In this document: positions 46,082 to 56,345 of the stretch, piece by piece
Layout of the letters: every line of letters starts with the position of its first letter
How positions within the stretch are numbered: position 1 is the stretch's first letter
Source of the DNA: Pseudovirgaria hyperparasitica
Lineage: Eukaryota > Ascomycota > Dothideomycetes > Acrospermales > Acrospermaceae
NCBI RefSeq assembly: GCF_010093815.1
Contig: NW_022985550.1
Span: forward strand, 1,873,074 to 1,937,073
Direction of reading: 5' to 3'
DNA length: 64,000 nt
Made by a program: the position numbers and the translations under genes
Notes under the pieces: model-generated
What the model saw: the letters and a program-made list of their open reading frames with translations, nothing else
What the model was told of the DNA's origin: nothing
Databases searched by the model: none

Positions 46082-47169
46082 TTAGACCGTTGAATTCAGG
46101 AGTATTCGTGGTCGGAATGGTACTTTTCGCACATCACCAAGCTTAACCTTACACCTTATGTGCAGCCATGCGTCTGGTTTTGGTTTTTGGGATGCAAGCA
46201 ACGCTCGCTGGCCTTCATCTAAGCGTTGACATCGTACACCACGGCCCATGGACTGTAGCGTCTTGGGATCAATAGCACCTCCAACTCTCCGAAACGGGAA
46301 CTGGAATTTGTACTGACATGCGTCATTAATGACCCTAGGATCAATTTTCCAGGCAATTGCTTGAGAATCAATTTGATGTATGACCCCCGCCTACCGAGAA
46401 GCTTAGTACTGTAACCCTAGTAGATTATGATGCATAACTTACCTGTCCATTTTCCTGCTTAGGGCAACGATAGTATTCCATACATCCTCCAAACAGTCCC
46501 ATTTCAAGTACTCGTCCAGATTCTCCAATGTCCGGTAATTGTCTGTATCCTGGAATAATCATATCCTTGGGCGTATCCTTTCTACCACCACCGATACTGG
46601 TGATCAGGAGATGTGCGCCGCATTCATGGACGACCATCGTTGCGAATGCAAACTGGAAGTCCCTGAACCGCTGGTCTTTGCCATTCCGGGCGGCTGCTAC
46701 CATATCGTATACTCTCTGAGTCAAACATCAGAATATCTCCGGAATCGAAAGCACTGATACATACAGATGCGTTGAAATGAATTCCACCTCGTTCATTGCT
46801 CAGAAAAAATTCTTTGACAGACCCATGCCACGTCCCTCTGGGGTGGTATCCCATGATATCAACGTCGGCAATGTGACCATCGACAAGGACAGTAGGGAAC
46901 TTAAGTATGAGATTATCGATGAACCAATCGACGTATTGAGATGCAGCAGCTTTGTCTTTGTTGAAGAAGCTGGTGCCCGGTGGAGCATTGGCCTCGGAAT
47001 CTAGGGCAATCTTAGTCAGGGCTCTCCTTCCATCGCCGTGAGACATCATAGCACAGCCAATGTTGATGGCCGACGCGATATAGGTATAGATCTCAGTGTT
47101 TGGCCCATGGTGAGAATGATTGAAGCTTCCAGGCTTGCGCTCCTCGATGCTGAACTTTCGGTGTGACAT
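46082..47169 (-). CDS. Fungal protein with a HExxxH metallopeptidase-like motif, function unknown
   Basis: Three exons, 47169-46765, 46715-46443 and 46390-46082 (introns 49 and 52 bp), each a whole number of codons, give 328 residues. No signal peptide is visible from the ATG at 47169. The centre has a helix ending FATMVVHECGAHLLITSIGG (His165, Glu166, His170), followed by KDTPKDMIIPGY and LEMGLFGGCMEYY. This looks like a zinc-peptidase active-site helix, but the spacing is H-E-x3-H rather than H-E-x2-H. Either the family uses this spacing or one residue has been inserted and the site is dead. The N-terminal half (TEIYTYIASAINIGCAMMSH) and the C-terminal third show no motif I know. Confidence 0.62.
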
Positions 47170-48336
47170 GGTTGCTCCTGACTTTTTGGAACAATGGAAG
47201 GACGTTGAAGAGAAGAACAATGCTAATTTCCCCTTCTTTATGGAACACAAGAGAGTTTTATGGGTGATGGGGAATGAGGAATCAACATGGAGCTGCCATT
47301 TCAGTGTACTTGTACCTGCCTTCTGCTAGACATACATCCAGCTTCATTGAGGCGTAGTGTGACAACTCTATTTCAGTACTTCGAAGAGCCCGCATACCTG
47401 GTCACCTCAGGTCGGTTATCTGGATGAGGTGTCGTTCTTTTCCGTCTTGCTAGTCTGCGCCTTCACCCAATTGCACAATTGAATAGCTGGTGATGATACA
47501 GGGGGTCTCCCAGGTAGCTACGTACCTAGCCTATCACAATGACTGTTGTTAGATACCGAAGTGTTCTATTGGAAAAGGCAGGCACGATCCTCTTGGATTA
47601 GTCGCGCGCTTCGGGCCGTTGGCCGGCCGGAGCACCCGTCCGTAACTTTTTCAGCGCAACTCTTGGCACGTGTCGCGCGCGCAACACATACATTTTCTCT
47701 TATTCTACCTTTTCTCTAATAACTCTAGAATTAAGACTCTAGGAGGTTTTTTAATTATATCTAAATATACTTCTATATAGTCTCTTACTTTCTATTAAAA
47801 AAATTTAAGAAAAAAAGAATATATTAATTAGTTATTCTAAGAAAAGCTCTATAATTATATTTTTAAAGTATATAGGAGGGGTAACTTCTAAAGTACTAAG
47901 GTATATAGTAAAGATAGAGAGAAAATAGAGATTTTCTCTACTATCTATCTCTTTTAGATTCTTTAGTCTTTAAAAGAACTTAATAACTATTCTTAAGAGA
48001 TAAATAGAAGTATATAGGATCTTTTAATATCTTCTAGAGTCTTAAATCTAGAGCTATTTAGGAAAATATAAGGTTCTAAGAATTAGAGGTACCGGTAAAA
48101 AAACGTGTGTGTTGCGCGCGCGACACGTGCCAAGAGTTGCGCTGAAAAAGTTACGGACGGACGGGTCGCGGGCGCCTACTCAAGGTGGCACAGTCGCCGC
48201 CCGTTCTCTTCCTACCTTACCATCCCTCATTCCTTATTACTTTCCACTATCTATGTGAATCTTGATATTGTGCTGAGTTACCCCAATCAAAGGAATCACT
48301 TCCAATCTCAGAAATACTCGCAAAAACATATCAATA
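47170..48336. other. Intergenic containing a RIP-mutated miniature element
   Basis: These 1.17 kb lie between divergent genes. Nearly half is the inverted-repeat element described separately. The left flank (47170-47635) shows no gene, and neither does the right flank (48161-48336). Confidence 0.6.
47636..48160. mobile_element. Miniature inverted-repeat element with RIP-saturated interior
   Basis: Two perfect 53-bp arms, 47636-47688 and 48108-48160, are reverse complements (start CCGTCCGTAACTTTTTCAGC). They enclose about 420 bp of very AT-rich DNA. From 47693 to about 48092 I find no CpA, TpG or CpG dinucleotide at all: every C is followed by C or T. This is the end state of repeat-induced point mutation. 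The arms are GC-rich, keep many CpG, and appear untouched. No open frame remains. The size and structure fit a non-autonomous DNA transposon (MITE). The target duplication is unclear: a TA inside the arms, or AC directly outside them, are the candidates. Confidence 0.85.
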
Positions 48337-49531
48337 ATGCGTGCGCGGCAAGAACCTTCAGCTGTTGTATACGAGACTTACGACTTCCGAGAGGTCTCTA
48401 AAACGACTATCTCAGACCTCTCTCAACACCATCGGGCGGCGGTGGAAAACGCTTTACAGAATATCCTCAATACGGAGCGAGCTTTTGAAACATTTGCCCA
48501 AGTTGTCGATGGTCTTCCAACTAGGAGCACAGCTGAGCAGTATCACGACTACGGACGTTCATCCATGTATTTGAACGGCTTAACAAATGAGCCAAGCACA
48601 GAAGCCAAACAGATCGTTCAAACTTACAGAGAGACTCTCGACCCGTATATTCTTGAGTTCAATGTACCTGTGAGTTATGCCTCAAAGTGCTCATTCACTC
48701 TTTGATGTTTTTATCCAGGTGATACAAGCGTACCAGAACGCGGACTTTGGTTCTCGAGACTTCAACATCCGCCTTTTGGAGTTGCTTGCAGTTGCATGTC
48801 ATCAATTAGCTGCGTTGATTTTCCAGAGTGCGGATGGCGGCTTAAAGAAGTACCCGTACGGCCACAATTACGAAGCCCCTGCTTCACAGCCCACGGAGCC
48901 TGCTGTAGACTTGAGTTTTCTTGGACCCATCAAACCACAGGCGCCTGATGACCACGACGATGATGCCTCCGAACCGGATTTGTTTCCTTTTATCGCGAAC
49001 GAGTATGTCGATAGACCTCCAACGGAGCTTTACCACGGATACTACCAGGATCATGACCAGTATCCACGAGGCGTTGCTGATATCGTTGGCTACTGGGCAG
49101 AAACACGCCTCTTCGGAGGTGTAATCTTGTTTGACCGCGGTGCTTCTGAATCTGAGGTATTATAACCGCAGCCAGTGTAGGATGTATTGGTGCAGCTAAC
49201 ATGCGAGCAGGCTATTGACGTCTTTTTCCACCCCGATTACTTCCAGGGTGTTGGCAACATTTACCAGGTGTCAGATACACAACTTCAAAATCTTATGGCT
49301 TTCGCACTCGAGCATGAGCCTACTAGTGAAAGCCCACGTTTCAGCCATGAATGGGGGCTGCGCAAGTTCAAAAGTTGGACTTCAATGCAAGCCAACGTGT
49401 TCAGGGACCGCTATGAAAGGAAAATCCCCGTTGATGCAAACCACGGCTGCGTGCTCAGGCTAGATGACGAGGACACCGCAATATACCTCGAAAACTTCAG
49501 GAGAGGCACGGCCAATGCACACTCTGATTGA
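48337..49531 (+). CDS. Orphan fungal protein, unknown function
   Basis: Three exons, 48337-48669, 48719-49156 and 49211-49531 (introns 49 and 54 bp), all in phase 0, give 363 residues. There is no signal peptide or membrane helix. The N-terminus is helical (LSQHHRAAVENALQNILNTE). The middle has an acidic Pro/Asp stretch (PDDHDDDASEPDLFPF) and WAETRLFGGVILFDRG. The C-terminal third has FFHPDYFQGVGNIYQVSDTQ and FKSWTSMQANVFRDRYERK. Sequence complexity and clean intron boundaries make it a convincing gene, but no domain is recognised. It starts 176 bp from the RIP-mutated element, so its promoter may lie against heterochromatin-prone DNA. Confidence 0.68.
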
Positions 49532-50781
49532 ATAGGATCATAATATCATGAGTTCTCAAATATTACGATTCTGCGTTCTTCGAAGTAGAGATGTCGTATT
49601 CAATGGAGGCTTCCGGATGATCCTGCGCTTTTCAATAAACCCATTAGTACATATCAAATAGAAGCAAACGTCCCTGTCCATGGGCGCATTTTGAGTCGTG
49701 GAATAGCCATCAGCATGGATCGGCAGCCGAATTTAGGGCTTCCTTGACCATGCGAAGACTAAATTTGAAGTCTTTTGTAAACTCTTGATAAGGCGAGTTA
49801 CTAGATTCACAAGTCTCAAGCTTCAGTTGAACTGGGTCCAGAAGGGCAAGAGGTTACACAAGATCTACCCAGAAAGATGTTGTCGCGCATATTTCTACGC
49901 GCTATCTAGAAATCGAGGCACGAAAGGGCTCAGATTCATCATCCAATATACAGAGAGCATCTTTCTGACTTTCCTAACCCCTCGACCGTTACCAGAAGCC
50001 CCTCAGCCATCGCTGTGTGGGTCATCCCGGCACGATGGCGCGTCTGGTGAATCTCTCTTATGGTAAAGAGAGATTCTGGTCAGTTCAGACACACCTACTT
50101 GTACAGAAAGACTTCGGCCGAAAAGCGACAATCCTGTAGAGTATCAAGACTACATAATTCTTCTGGACTGGCTCGTCTAGATTACAAAGGAGGCGAAGTC
50201 TAGCATAAAAACCTGTCCACTCGGCTTGTTGTCGTCACTCTGGCCTCGATAAATGCTACGGTCGATGCGAGTCTTGAAGCGCTGTTCGACCTCTGCAATT
50301 ATAAGAACATTATGAGACATTAAGGGATGGTGTCGTGCAACACAGCTCCGGTGAAGGTTAACGGAAGCAGACCTCAAAACGCTTCAAAAACCCGACTCAT
50401 TCTTGACAGAAAGTCATTCTCTATGCTTATGAAGTAAATACTGGCAAGACGGAGGTTTATACTGGCAGCTGTCTTTGTGAGTGGCTTGTAGTATGGCCTT
50501 TGACCGATCTCAGTAATGGATAGACGACTAAGGCATCCATACAGCGTCAGAGCGGTCCTTGAAACTGGGTATATTGATCATTACGCACGTTACATTGCCT
50601 TCTCACTAACTACAGTAAATTCAAGCAATGACACAGCTCAAACTTCAACCGCATCTAGCCATCAATCAAGAGACGATGATGCCGTTGTATCAGACCTACG
50701 TTCATCTCCAACCACTTATACACTGGACCTAATACAACTACGTCAGCGGGCTGTAAGGAAATGGAAATGAATTTAGGAAAC
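49532..50781. other. Intergenic
   Basis: 1.25 kb between convergent genes. An 84-codon frame at 50516-50770 (plus) has an ATG but no features. No gene supported. Confidence 0.45.
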
Positions 50782-51237
50782 CTACTGTGACTTCCTGCCG
50801 CTCCTATGAACCCAAATACCTAGAAACAAACTAATGAGGAAGAAGATGGCAGCCAGGAAGCTGAAGGCCTGCCAAGCTTTCGCTCTACCACACACGCTGC
50901 GTAACCTTCTCAAGTCACAGCCTCTGTCTGAATCATTGATGGGCTCGAAGTAGTGGGCCGAGACACCGAAAGCAGCAAACCACAGGATTGATAGTATGCC
51001 GTCCACGACCCATAGGCTGAAAGTCGCCTTGAATGGAATAAGTAAAACCAGGCTGGCAAGTGTTCCAAGAGCGCTGACGGCGAGGACGTAGTAGATCCAC
51101 TCCCAGGAATCAGGAAGTCTCGAGTAGCCATTGTCGTTGTACAAGCTGACCTCATAAGCTACAATGCCCATGACAATCACAGAAGAAATGAATTGTAGAA
51201 CCCGAAGGGCGAATGAGAGGATCCGTGAGATGACCAT
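50782..51237 (-). CDS. MARVEL-domain four-pass membrane protein
   Basis: A single exon of 151 residues with four hydrophobic segments: about 7-28 (FALRVLQFISSVIVMGIVAY), 45-66 (WIYYVLAVSALGTLASLVLL), 70-92 (ATFSLWVVDGILSILWFAAF) and 120-142 (FSFLAAIFFLISLFLGIWVH). Two Cys (GCDLRRLRSVCG) lie in the loop before the last helix. The size, topology and the charged-Trp-Asp pattern in helix 3 match the MARVEL family of fungal plasma-membrane proteins (Nce102/SUR7-neighbour type), which shape lipid domains. It ends in a short basic cytoplasmic tail. Neighbours give no functional hint. Confidence 0.85.
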   Translation of the reverse strand: MVISRILSFALRVLQFISSVIVMGIVAYEVSLYNDNGYSRLPDSWEWIYYVLAVSALGTLASLVLLIPFKATFSLWVVDGILSILWFAAFGVSAHYFEPINDSDRGCDLRRLRSVCGRAKAWQAFSFLAAIFFLISLFLGIWVHRSGRKSQ

Positions 51238-52978
51238 GATGAAGATTCAGGGATCTGCAGAAGTTCTTGTGGTGCTTGGAGGGTTTGTTTATATATCCAA
51301 AGTCCAATGAGGCTTGTAGGATCTTTCTGGTGGGACATGAACAGGCAGGCTTCCGTCTTTATACACGCCTGTCCCACCGCCATGCCTCTAGAGTCTACAT
51401 GCTTTGCTGTTTGAGGTTTCGAGATCGAGTATAATTTTCGTCATTCGAACACTTCTGCCAACAACACGCCTTATTAGTCGTGCTCGGCCTTGCGATCTGC
51501 ACCACGTCTCGCTTTCTCCACCAGTACTTTTGCTTCGATTCGTGGTGTTTGTGGAGATCAACCAACGGTATGACGTAGGTCAAGCCTTCAGCCACAATGC
51601 AGCCAAGAACCAAGGAAAGCGCCAGACCATTTTGGTATTACTGTTGAACTATGGAACGTACACTTATCTACTTTCTCACATCATGCGAGCTGTGCCAGCA
51701 CATCCTTTCTCTCGGCAGTCTCGTGATTGTCTTCATTCGTCTCTCGTGAGGCTGTGAAATGGCTTAGCGAATGACGTACGCAGCACTGCAAGCTTGCATG
51801 CATGAATGATTATCGTATGGATGAATTAAGCGTGGCGAAGATGCAGCTTACACTCTATATGCCTTCTCCTTGCTGTTAAAAGACTAGAGACAAATTAATT
51901 GGAGGCTACGCGCCTGATTAGGGCAGTATGGGCTGACACAATACCCAGCTTGGATATACCTATGTTTTAACCCGCTAGCTAGTCTTGATCGTACGACGTG
52001 TTATCATAACATCAGCCAATTCAACATACGCGCTCAGGGATCCCCCATGGAAAGGAGATCTCTCGTCAACCCAATATGGGAGTCACAGCAATAATGCCAT
52101 AAACCGTGTTTGAATAACGTTGTATCACTTCGCCGTAACATCGAGGACTGATGCTATATACGATAAACATTGATAGGGACTCCAACAAAGTAAGCAATAT
52201 AATGCCACTGCCTATTGTTTAGAAAGGTGTGCCCAATAATAACTCCTGTAACTAATAGCATCAATAGTGCTCAGAGCTCGTTCCCTTCGGCCATCCATTG
52301 CCCAAACCGGACTAGTACCATATGTGCTCTAGCCAATACCCGTCGTTTCATCTCCTACCTATATTGGTATGAACGCAGCGAGTGGAGACTTCTTGGGGAG
52401 ATTTACTACTTGTCAAGTTAGCCACCAACTCCGAGGCTAGAATTCGTGTGCCTTTGTCACTCGTGCTTCTTCCATGATTCGAGCACCGCCGTAGCCCTAG
52501 ATTCTCAATCCAAATTCCCACCACAGCTTATGATTCTAGCATCTATGCTACATCTGATAGTATACTCTCGAGCATCTTCTAGACTTGGAAACGGGTTTAC
52601 GACCCAGCTTTGTGTACTCCGGGAACATCTCGGACTAAGTACTGCTTGGTACACATATTGCAAGGGCGAATATGAGCGGCAGGGGTCGATGCATCGGGTA
52701 TCATAGGGCAAGCGACAGGGAAAATAGATCGGGAGACATGCATGATATGTTCTTACTAGTCTAGAAGCGTAAGTATAAGAAATTTATCGGTAGGAGAGGA
52801 ACAATCTGCGACTTTAGTACATGCTTGGGTTGTAAAGAGTAATGGATGGTTACTGGGTCGTGATTACGGCGTCTTCTACGCATACATTATCATACATATC
52901 TAGCGGATAGTTTTTCTTCATCCCACTCGTCAGCAGCTGCTCATCTGTATGTACATTGATCGTTGACCAGTGAACTGG
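51238..52978. other. Gene-poor intergenic stretch
   Basis: 1.74 kb with no gene I can defend. Open frames on both strands at 51395-51757 overlap and lack a true ATG context or motif. Confidence 0.45.
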
Positions 52979-54022
52979 TCATTTTTTGTCTTTTTGATGC
53001 TCTCTTGCAATCTCTTCTACTTTAGCGCGATTCCCAGTCGCAACCTCAATCTCTTGTTTTTCTTGCTTGAGTTCTTGCTGACTCTTGATGTCTTTTTCGA
53101 CTTGCTCAACCGCACGCTCAATTTCGACTTCCATCTCGGGAAGCTTGAAACGCTCCGCGATTAACTTCCCATTCCACTTTTGCAACACCATAACATCCTC
53201 TGCGTCGTTATTTGTTTGCTTTTGCACAAGCTCAGAGACAGACGTGATCTGTTCTGCAGTGGGATAGGGCGAATCACGGGATATCTGGCGTGTTGGATAC
53301 ATAAGCCCGGCGGTATAAACCTGGTCTAGATCGGAGGAGGGAGTTTTGCTGAACAGTGTCTTTTCAAGAAGGAATTGTATATGCTTGGATCCAGCGAGTG
53401 CTACGTGGCGTCAGCGCCGGGCAAATCCGTTTCCAAGTTTGACGAACCTTTCCAGTGCGAATATGCGCGAAACGCTAAGTAAAAGAAAGGAATATTCGGT
53501 ATTCTGTCACGTCAGTAACCGTCCTGCACGGGGCTATATATGTCGTAATACTCACATAGGAACAAGTGCGAAAGGAGAAACGATAGGCATTCCAATGATA
53601 CACCATGTTAGACGCTTCTTATGTAGGGCTTGTCTTTCGGTCGCCAGTTTCTGCAAAACGCTTTCAATCTTACTGTCGGCAAGGTACTTCCCAGGGAACA
53701 AGATCTCAACTTTCTCCTTGCCGGCCAACAAGACCTCTTTACGCTTATCGTTCAATGATGGTACTGTTTTGAGTCCCCATTCCTGGTATGGTATCCTTCT
53801 CAAGATCTTGTTCCCCTGAACCGTTACTGTCTTTTGCCATCCTCCCTTCAAGAAAGGCTTGGGCTCAGAGTTTTCCCACTTCGCCCATGTCTCATTAGCT
53901 TTGTTCGTGATCCGATCAACGTATGATTGTTTCGCAACAGCTTCGACGGTGGCCTTCGCTTGGGTGCGCTCGCAGTAGAGGAGAGTGTGGCGGGTCGAGA
54001 TAGGCAACAGGAAGAGGCGCAT
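52979..54022 (-). CDS. Mitochondrial K+/H+ exchange-related protein (Mit_KHE1-like)
   Basis: Three exons, 54022-53556, 53503-53448 (only 56 bp) and 53400-52979 (introns 52 and 47 bp), give 314 residues. The start is set by the family hallmark MRLFLLPISTRHTLLYCERT. Further signatures are WAKWENSEPKPFLKGGWQK, FPGKYLADSKIESVLQKL and the hydrophobic PNIPFFYLAFRAYSHWKALAG, which is rebuilt only if both tiny introns are removed. The C-terminal 110 residues form a charged coiled coil (EVEIERAVEQVEKDIKSQQE). The yeast relative is a mitochondrial protein linked to K+/H+ exchange and inner-membrane volume control; the molecular role is still vague. No predicted cleaved presequence is obvious beyond the basic N-terminus. 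Confidence 0.86.
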
Positions 54023-54672
54023 CGCGACGAAAGGCGCGTTTCGCTGTGTGCGGGAGTAGATGTCTTCTTTCGTATATCTCAACACATGTTGTCGCACAAT
54101 TGAGCTTCAGCCAAGAAGCTTGAAGGGATGTCCAGTAAGATGCGCTGAGGTCTATGAGCAAGGTAGAGGGCGGCGCAAAGGTTAGCGGAGGAGGCTCTAC
54201 TGCTGCAGTGCGCTGCGTCATTCTGCACTGGAAAGCTTGGCTGGAGGCTGGCCAACAGGTAATTACCTAGCTACTGCTACTCTACTGGAGTGGTGGGCTG
54301 GCCAGGCCCAGTGCCCAATGCCGGGTGCCGATCCATCACTCACAAGCCACTCATCTCCCAACTCCCTTCAACGTGCGCACGACCTGCATTTCCTAGATCC
54401 TAGATTCATCACTACTTTTCCCCTCAACACCACTCTTTCGTCGCCATCGAGCTTACTCCGCTCTCTTCCAGATCGCTCACTTCGCTTCTTATATATTCCC
54501 TGGTGGATTAATCCCTCGCAACTCTGGATCCCACAGCATGCGGTGCTTGTCTCGTTGACGTCCATTTTATCCCTACTGGAACTCAGTGACATCTGCTCAC
54601 GAGACCTCACGCGGCCACAGCAGGCCTCTTACTGCCTACAAATACACTTTCGCTTTGTCGTATTTCTAATCC
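54023..54672. other. Divergent intergenic region
   Basis: 650 bp between the mitochondrial protein gene (minus) and the SRF1-like gene (plus). The half near the SRF1-like gene is CT-rich, as often seen in fungal 5' UTRs. No gene seen. Confidence 0.6.
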
Positions 54673-55919
54673 ATGGCTACACATGAGTTCAATGAGAAGA
54701 AGAACAACCTATTAAGCCCTACTACAACCTACGATGACAATTCCCCCAATCGACCTCAGTCTGGAACCTCCTCGAACGAGAAACAAACGTCCTCAGCTAC
54801 AAGACGATCGTGCTCCAGATCAGTCTCTTCGCGCGCGCATACTACAGAGTCGGCAGTCAGTGCGACAGCGGAAAATAGAGAGCGACAACGGGCTGTACGC
54901 ACATTGCCACGTAGGCTTTTAGTTGTTGGAAGTAGCGATATATCACTGACATATGTACAGCATGGGTTCTCTCGATAGGCGATGATGAAGATGAAGATTA
55001 TCTCAAACCACCAGGCTCATCGCGAGCACCGTGCACACCTCCGTCCGTCCGTCCAGCGTCACATCACTACACACCGCAGCCGAAAGAGCATGCAGCCAAG
55101 GGCAGAGCCTTCGATCACGAAAGAGAGGGCGTGCCCGTAACAATAACAACCCCGGTAGCAGATCATGCCTCAAAATGGACGAATTTTATACAAGCCTCGA
55201 CTTACGGTGGCCATCCGCGCGAGAAAGGAGAAGTCATGACAGGACCATGGATGCAACAAAATATGCCCGATCTTGAGGCCCCCTGGGTCGGGGAAGATCA
55301 GCCTCTTCTAGCGCCCGAGAAAGGCTTCTGGTTGTTCAACCCTAGACGACGAAAGGAGCTGCTCAACAAAGCTTATGAAAGATTGATGAAAGATCCTCTT
55401 GTCCCAGCGTTACTGCGCTTGTGGATCATCGTCAATTCCGCGATCGCGCTCGGCTTGTCAGGCTCCATCTTCCATCGTACCGTCCTGAAACCATACGATC
55501 AAGGCTGTCCTCGCGGTTCGTCGACTTACATGGCAGTGATCGTGGATGTTCTTGCCATTCCATATACGCTGTACATCACGTGGGACGAATATATAAACAA
55601 ACCCCTCGGTCTACGCCCACACGGCGCGAAGATGCGACTGCTTTTCATGGATCTGATTTTCATCGTCTTCGACTCTGCAAATCTCAGTGTTGCGTTCGAG
55701 TCGTTGACGGACCCTCGGTGGTTCTGTCAGGATTTGGACGACGTACCTAGTCGAGTTAATCCAAACCAAACCTGCCTGCGCGACGATAACATTTGTGATC
55801 GGCAGGTTGCTTTGACGGTTATACTGCTACTTGCTTTACTGGCGTGGCTTGCTACATTTACGGTCAGCACGCTGCGAGTTATGGATCGAGCTATGGCGAA
55901 ACAGGAACCTCAAAAGTGA
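54673..55919 (+). CDS. SRF1-like regulator of phospholipase D
   Basis: Two exons, 54673-54910 and 54961-55919 (50-bp intron), give 398 residues. The long N-terminus is Ser/Thr-rich and disordered. The junction rebuilds RTLPPWVLSIGDDEDEDYLK; other frames at the 5' end do not connect. A signature block follows (WTNFIQASTYGGHPREKGEV and MTGPWMQQNMPDL). Four transmembrane helices come next: LLRLWIIVNSAIALGLSGSI, YMAVIVDVLAIPYTLYITW, LLFMDLIFIVFDSANLSVAF and ALTVILLLALLAWLATFTVS. In yeast Srf1 is a membrane protein that stimulates phospholipase D Spo14 and protects membranes from lipid toxicity. Two conserved-looking Cys pairs lie between helices 3 and 4. The assignment rests on the signature block and topology. 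Confidence 0.85.
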
Positions 55920-56345
55920 CGTCAATGATCGTTACACGTTGTGGAGTTCCATTCTTCGCATCTGCGTTATTTCTACTTAAGTTTGATTTTGTCTCAGCAA
56001 TGTTTTACTGTACGGCGTTGGATAAGAGTCAGACACGGATCTGCGCGCTGTGGGCGGCTTTATGAGCACATCAATATCTCCTGTCTGCATTTACGCGCCG
56101 TCTATTATACCCGATACATCACCTTAGGCCTGCATTATGCTGCCTCTTTCCTAGATATGCGAATATCCAAGCACATCAGACGATCATATCATCGCATTTC
56201 GATTCCCGTCCGTTTCATTCACCTTGACCGTCCCATACTACTGCACAGACATGTTCCATGACACAACGTACCCCTTGACTATCCCAAGCTCCAGACCACT
56301 ACCCGTTCTCATAATTTCATAATATCACCCACATGTCGCCGACAC
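55920..56345. other. Convergent intergenic region
   Basis: 426 bp between stops of the SRF1-like and hexosaminidase genes; 3' UTRs are expected. Nothing else seen. Confidence 0.6.

Noticed and set aside
50516-50770. An 84-codon plus-strand frame ending near the MARVEL gene
   Set aside because: It has an ATG but no features beyond chance length.
51395-51757. Overlapping frames on both strands, including a hydrophobic one
   Set aside because: There is no good start codon, no consistent splice extension and no recognisable family.
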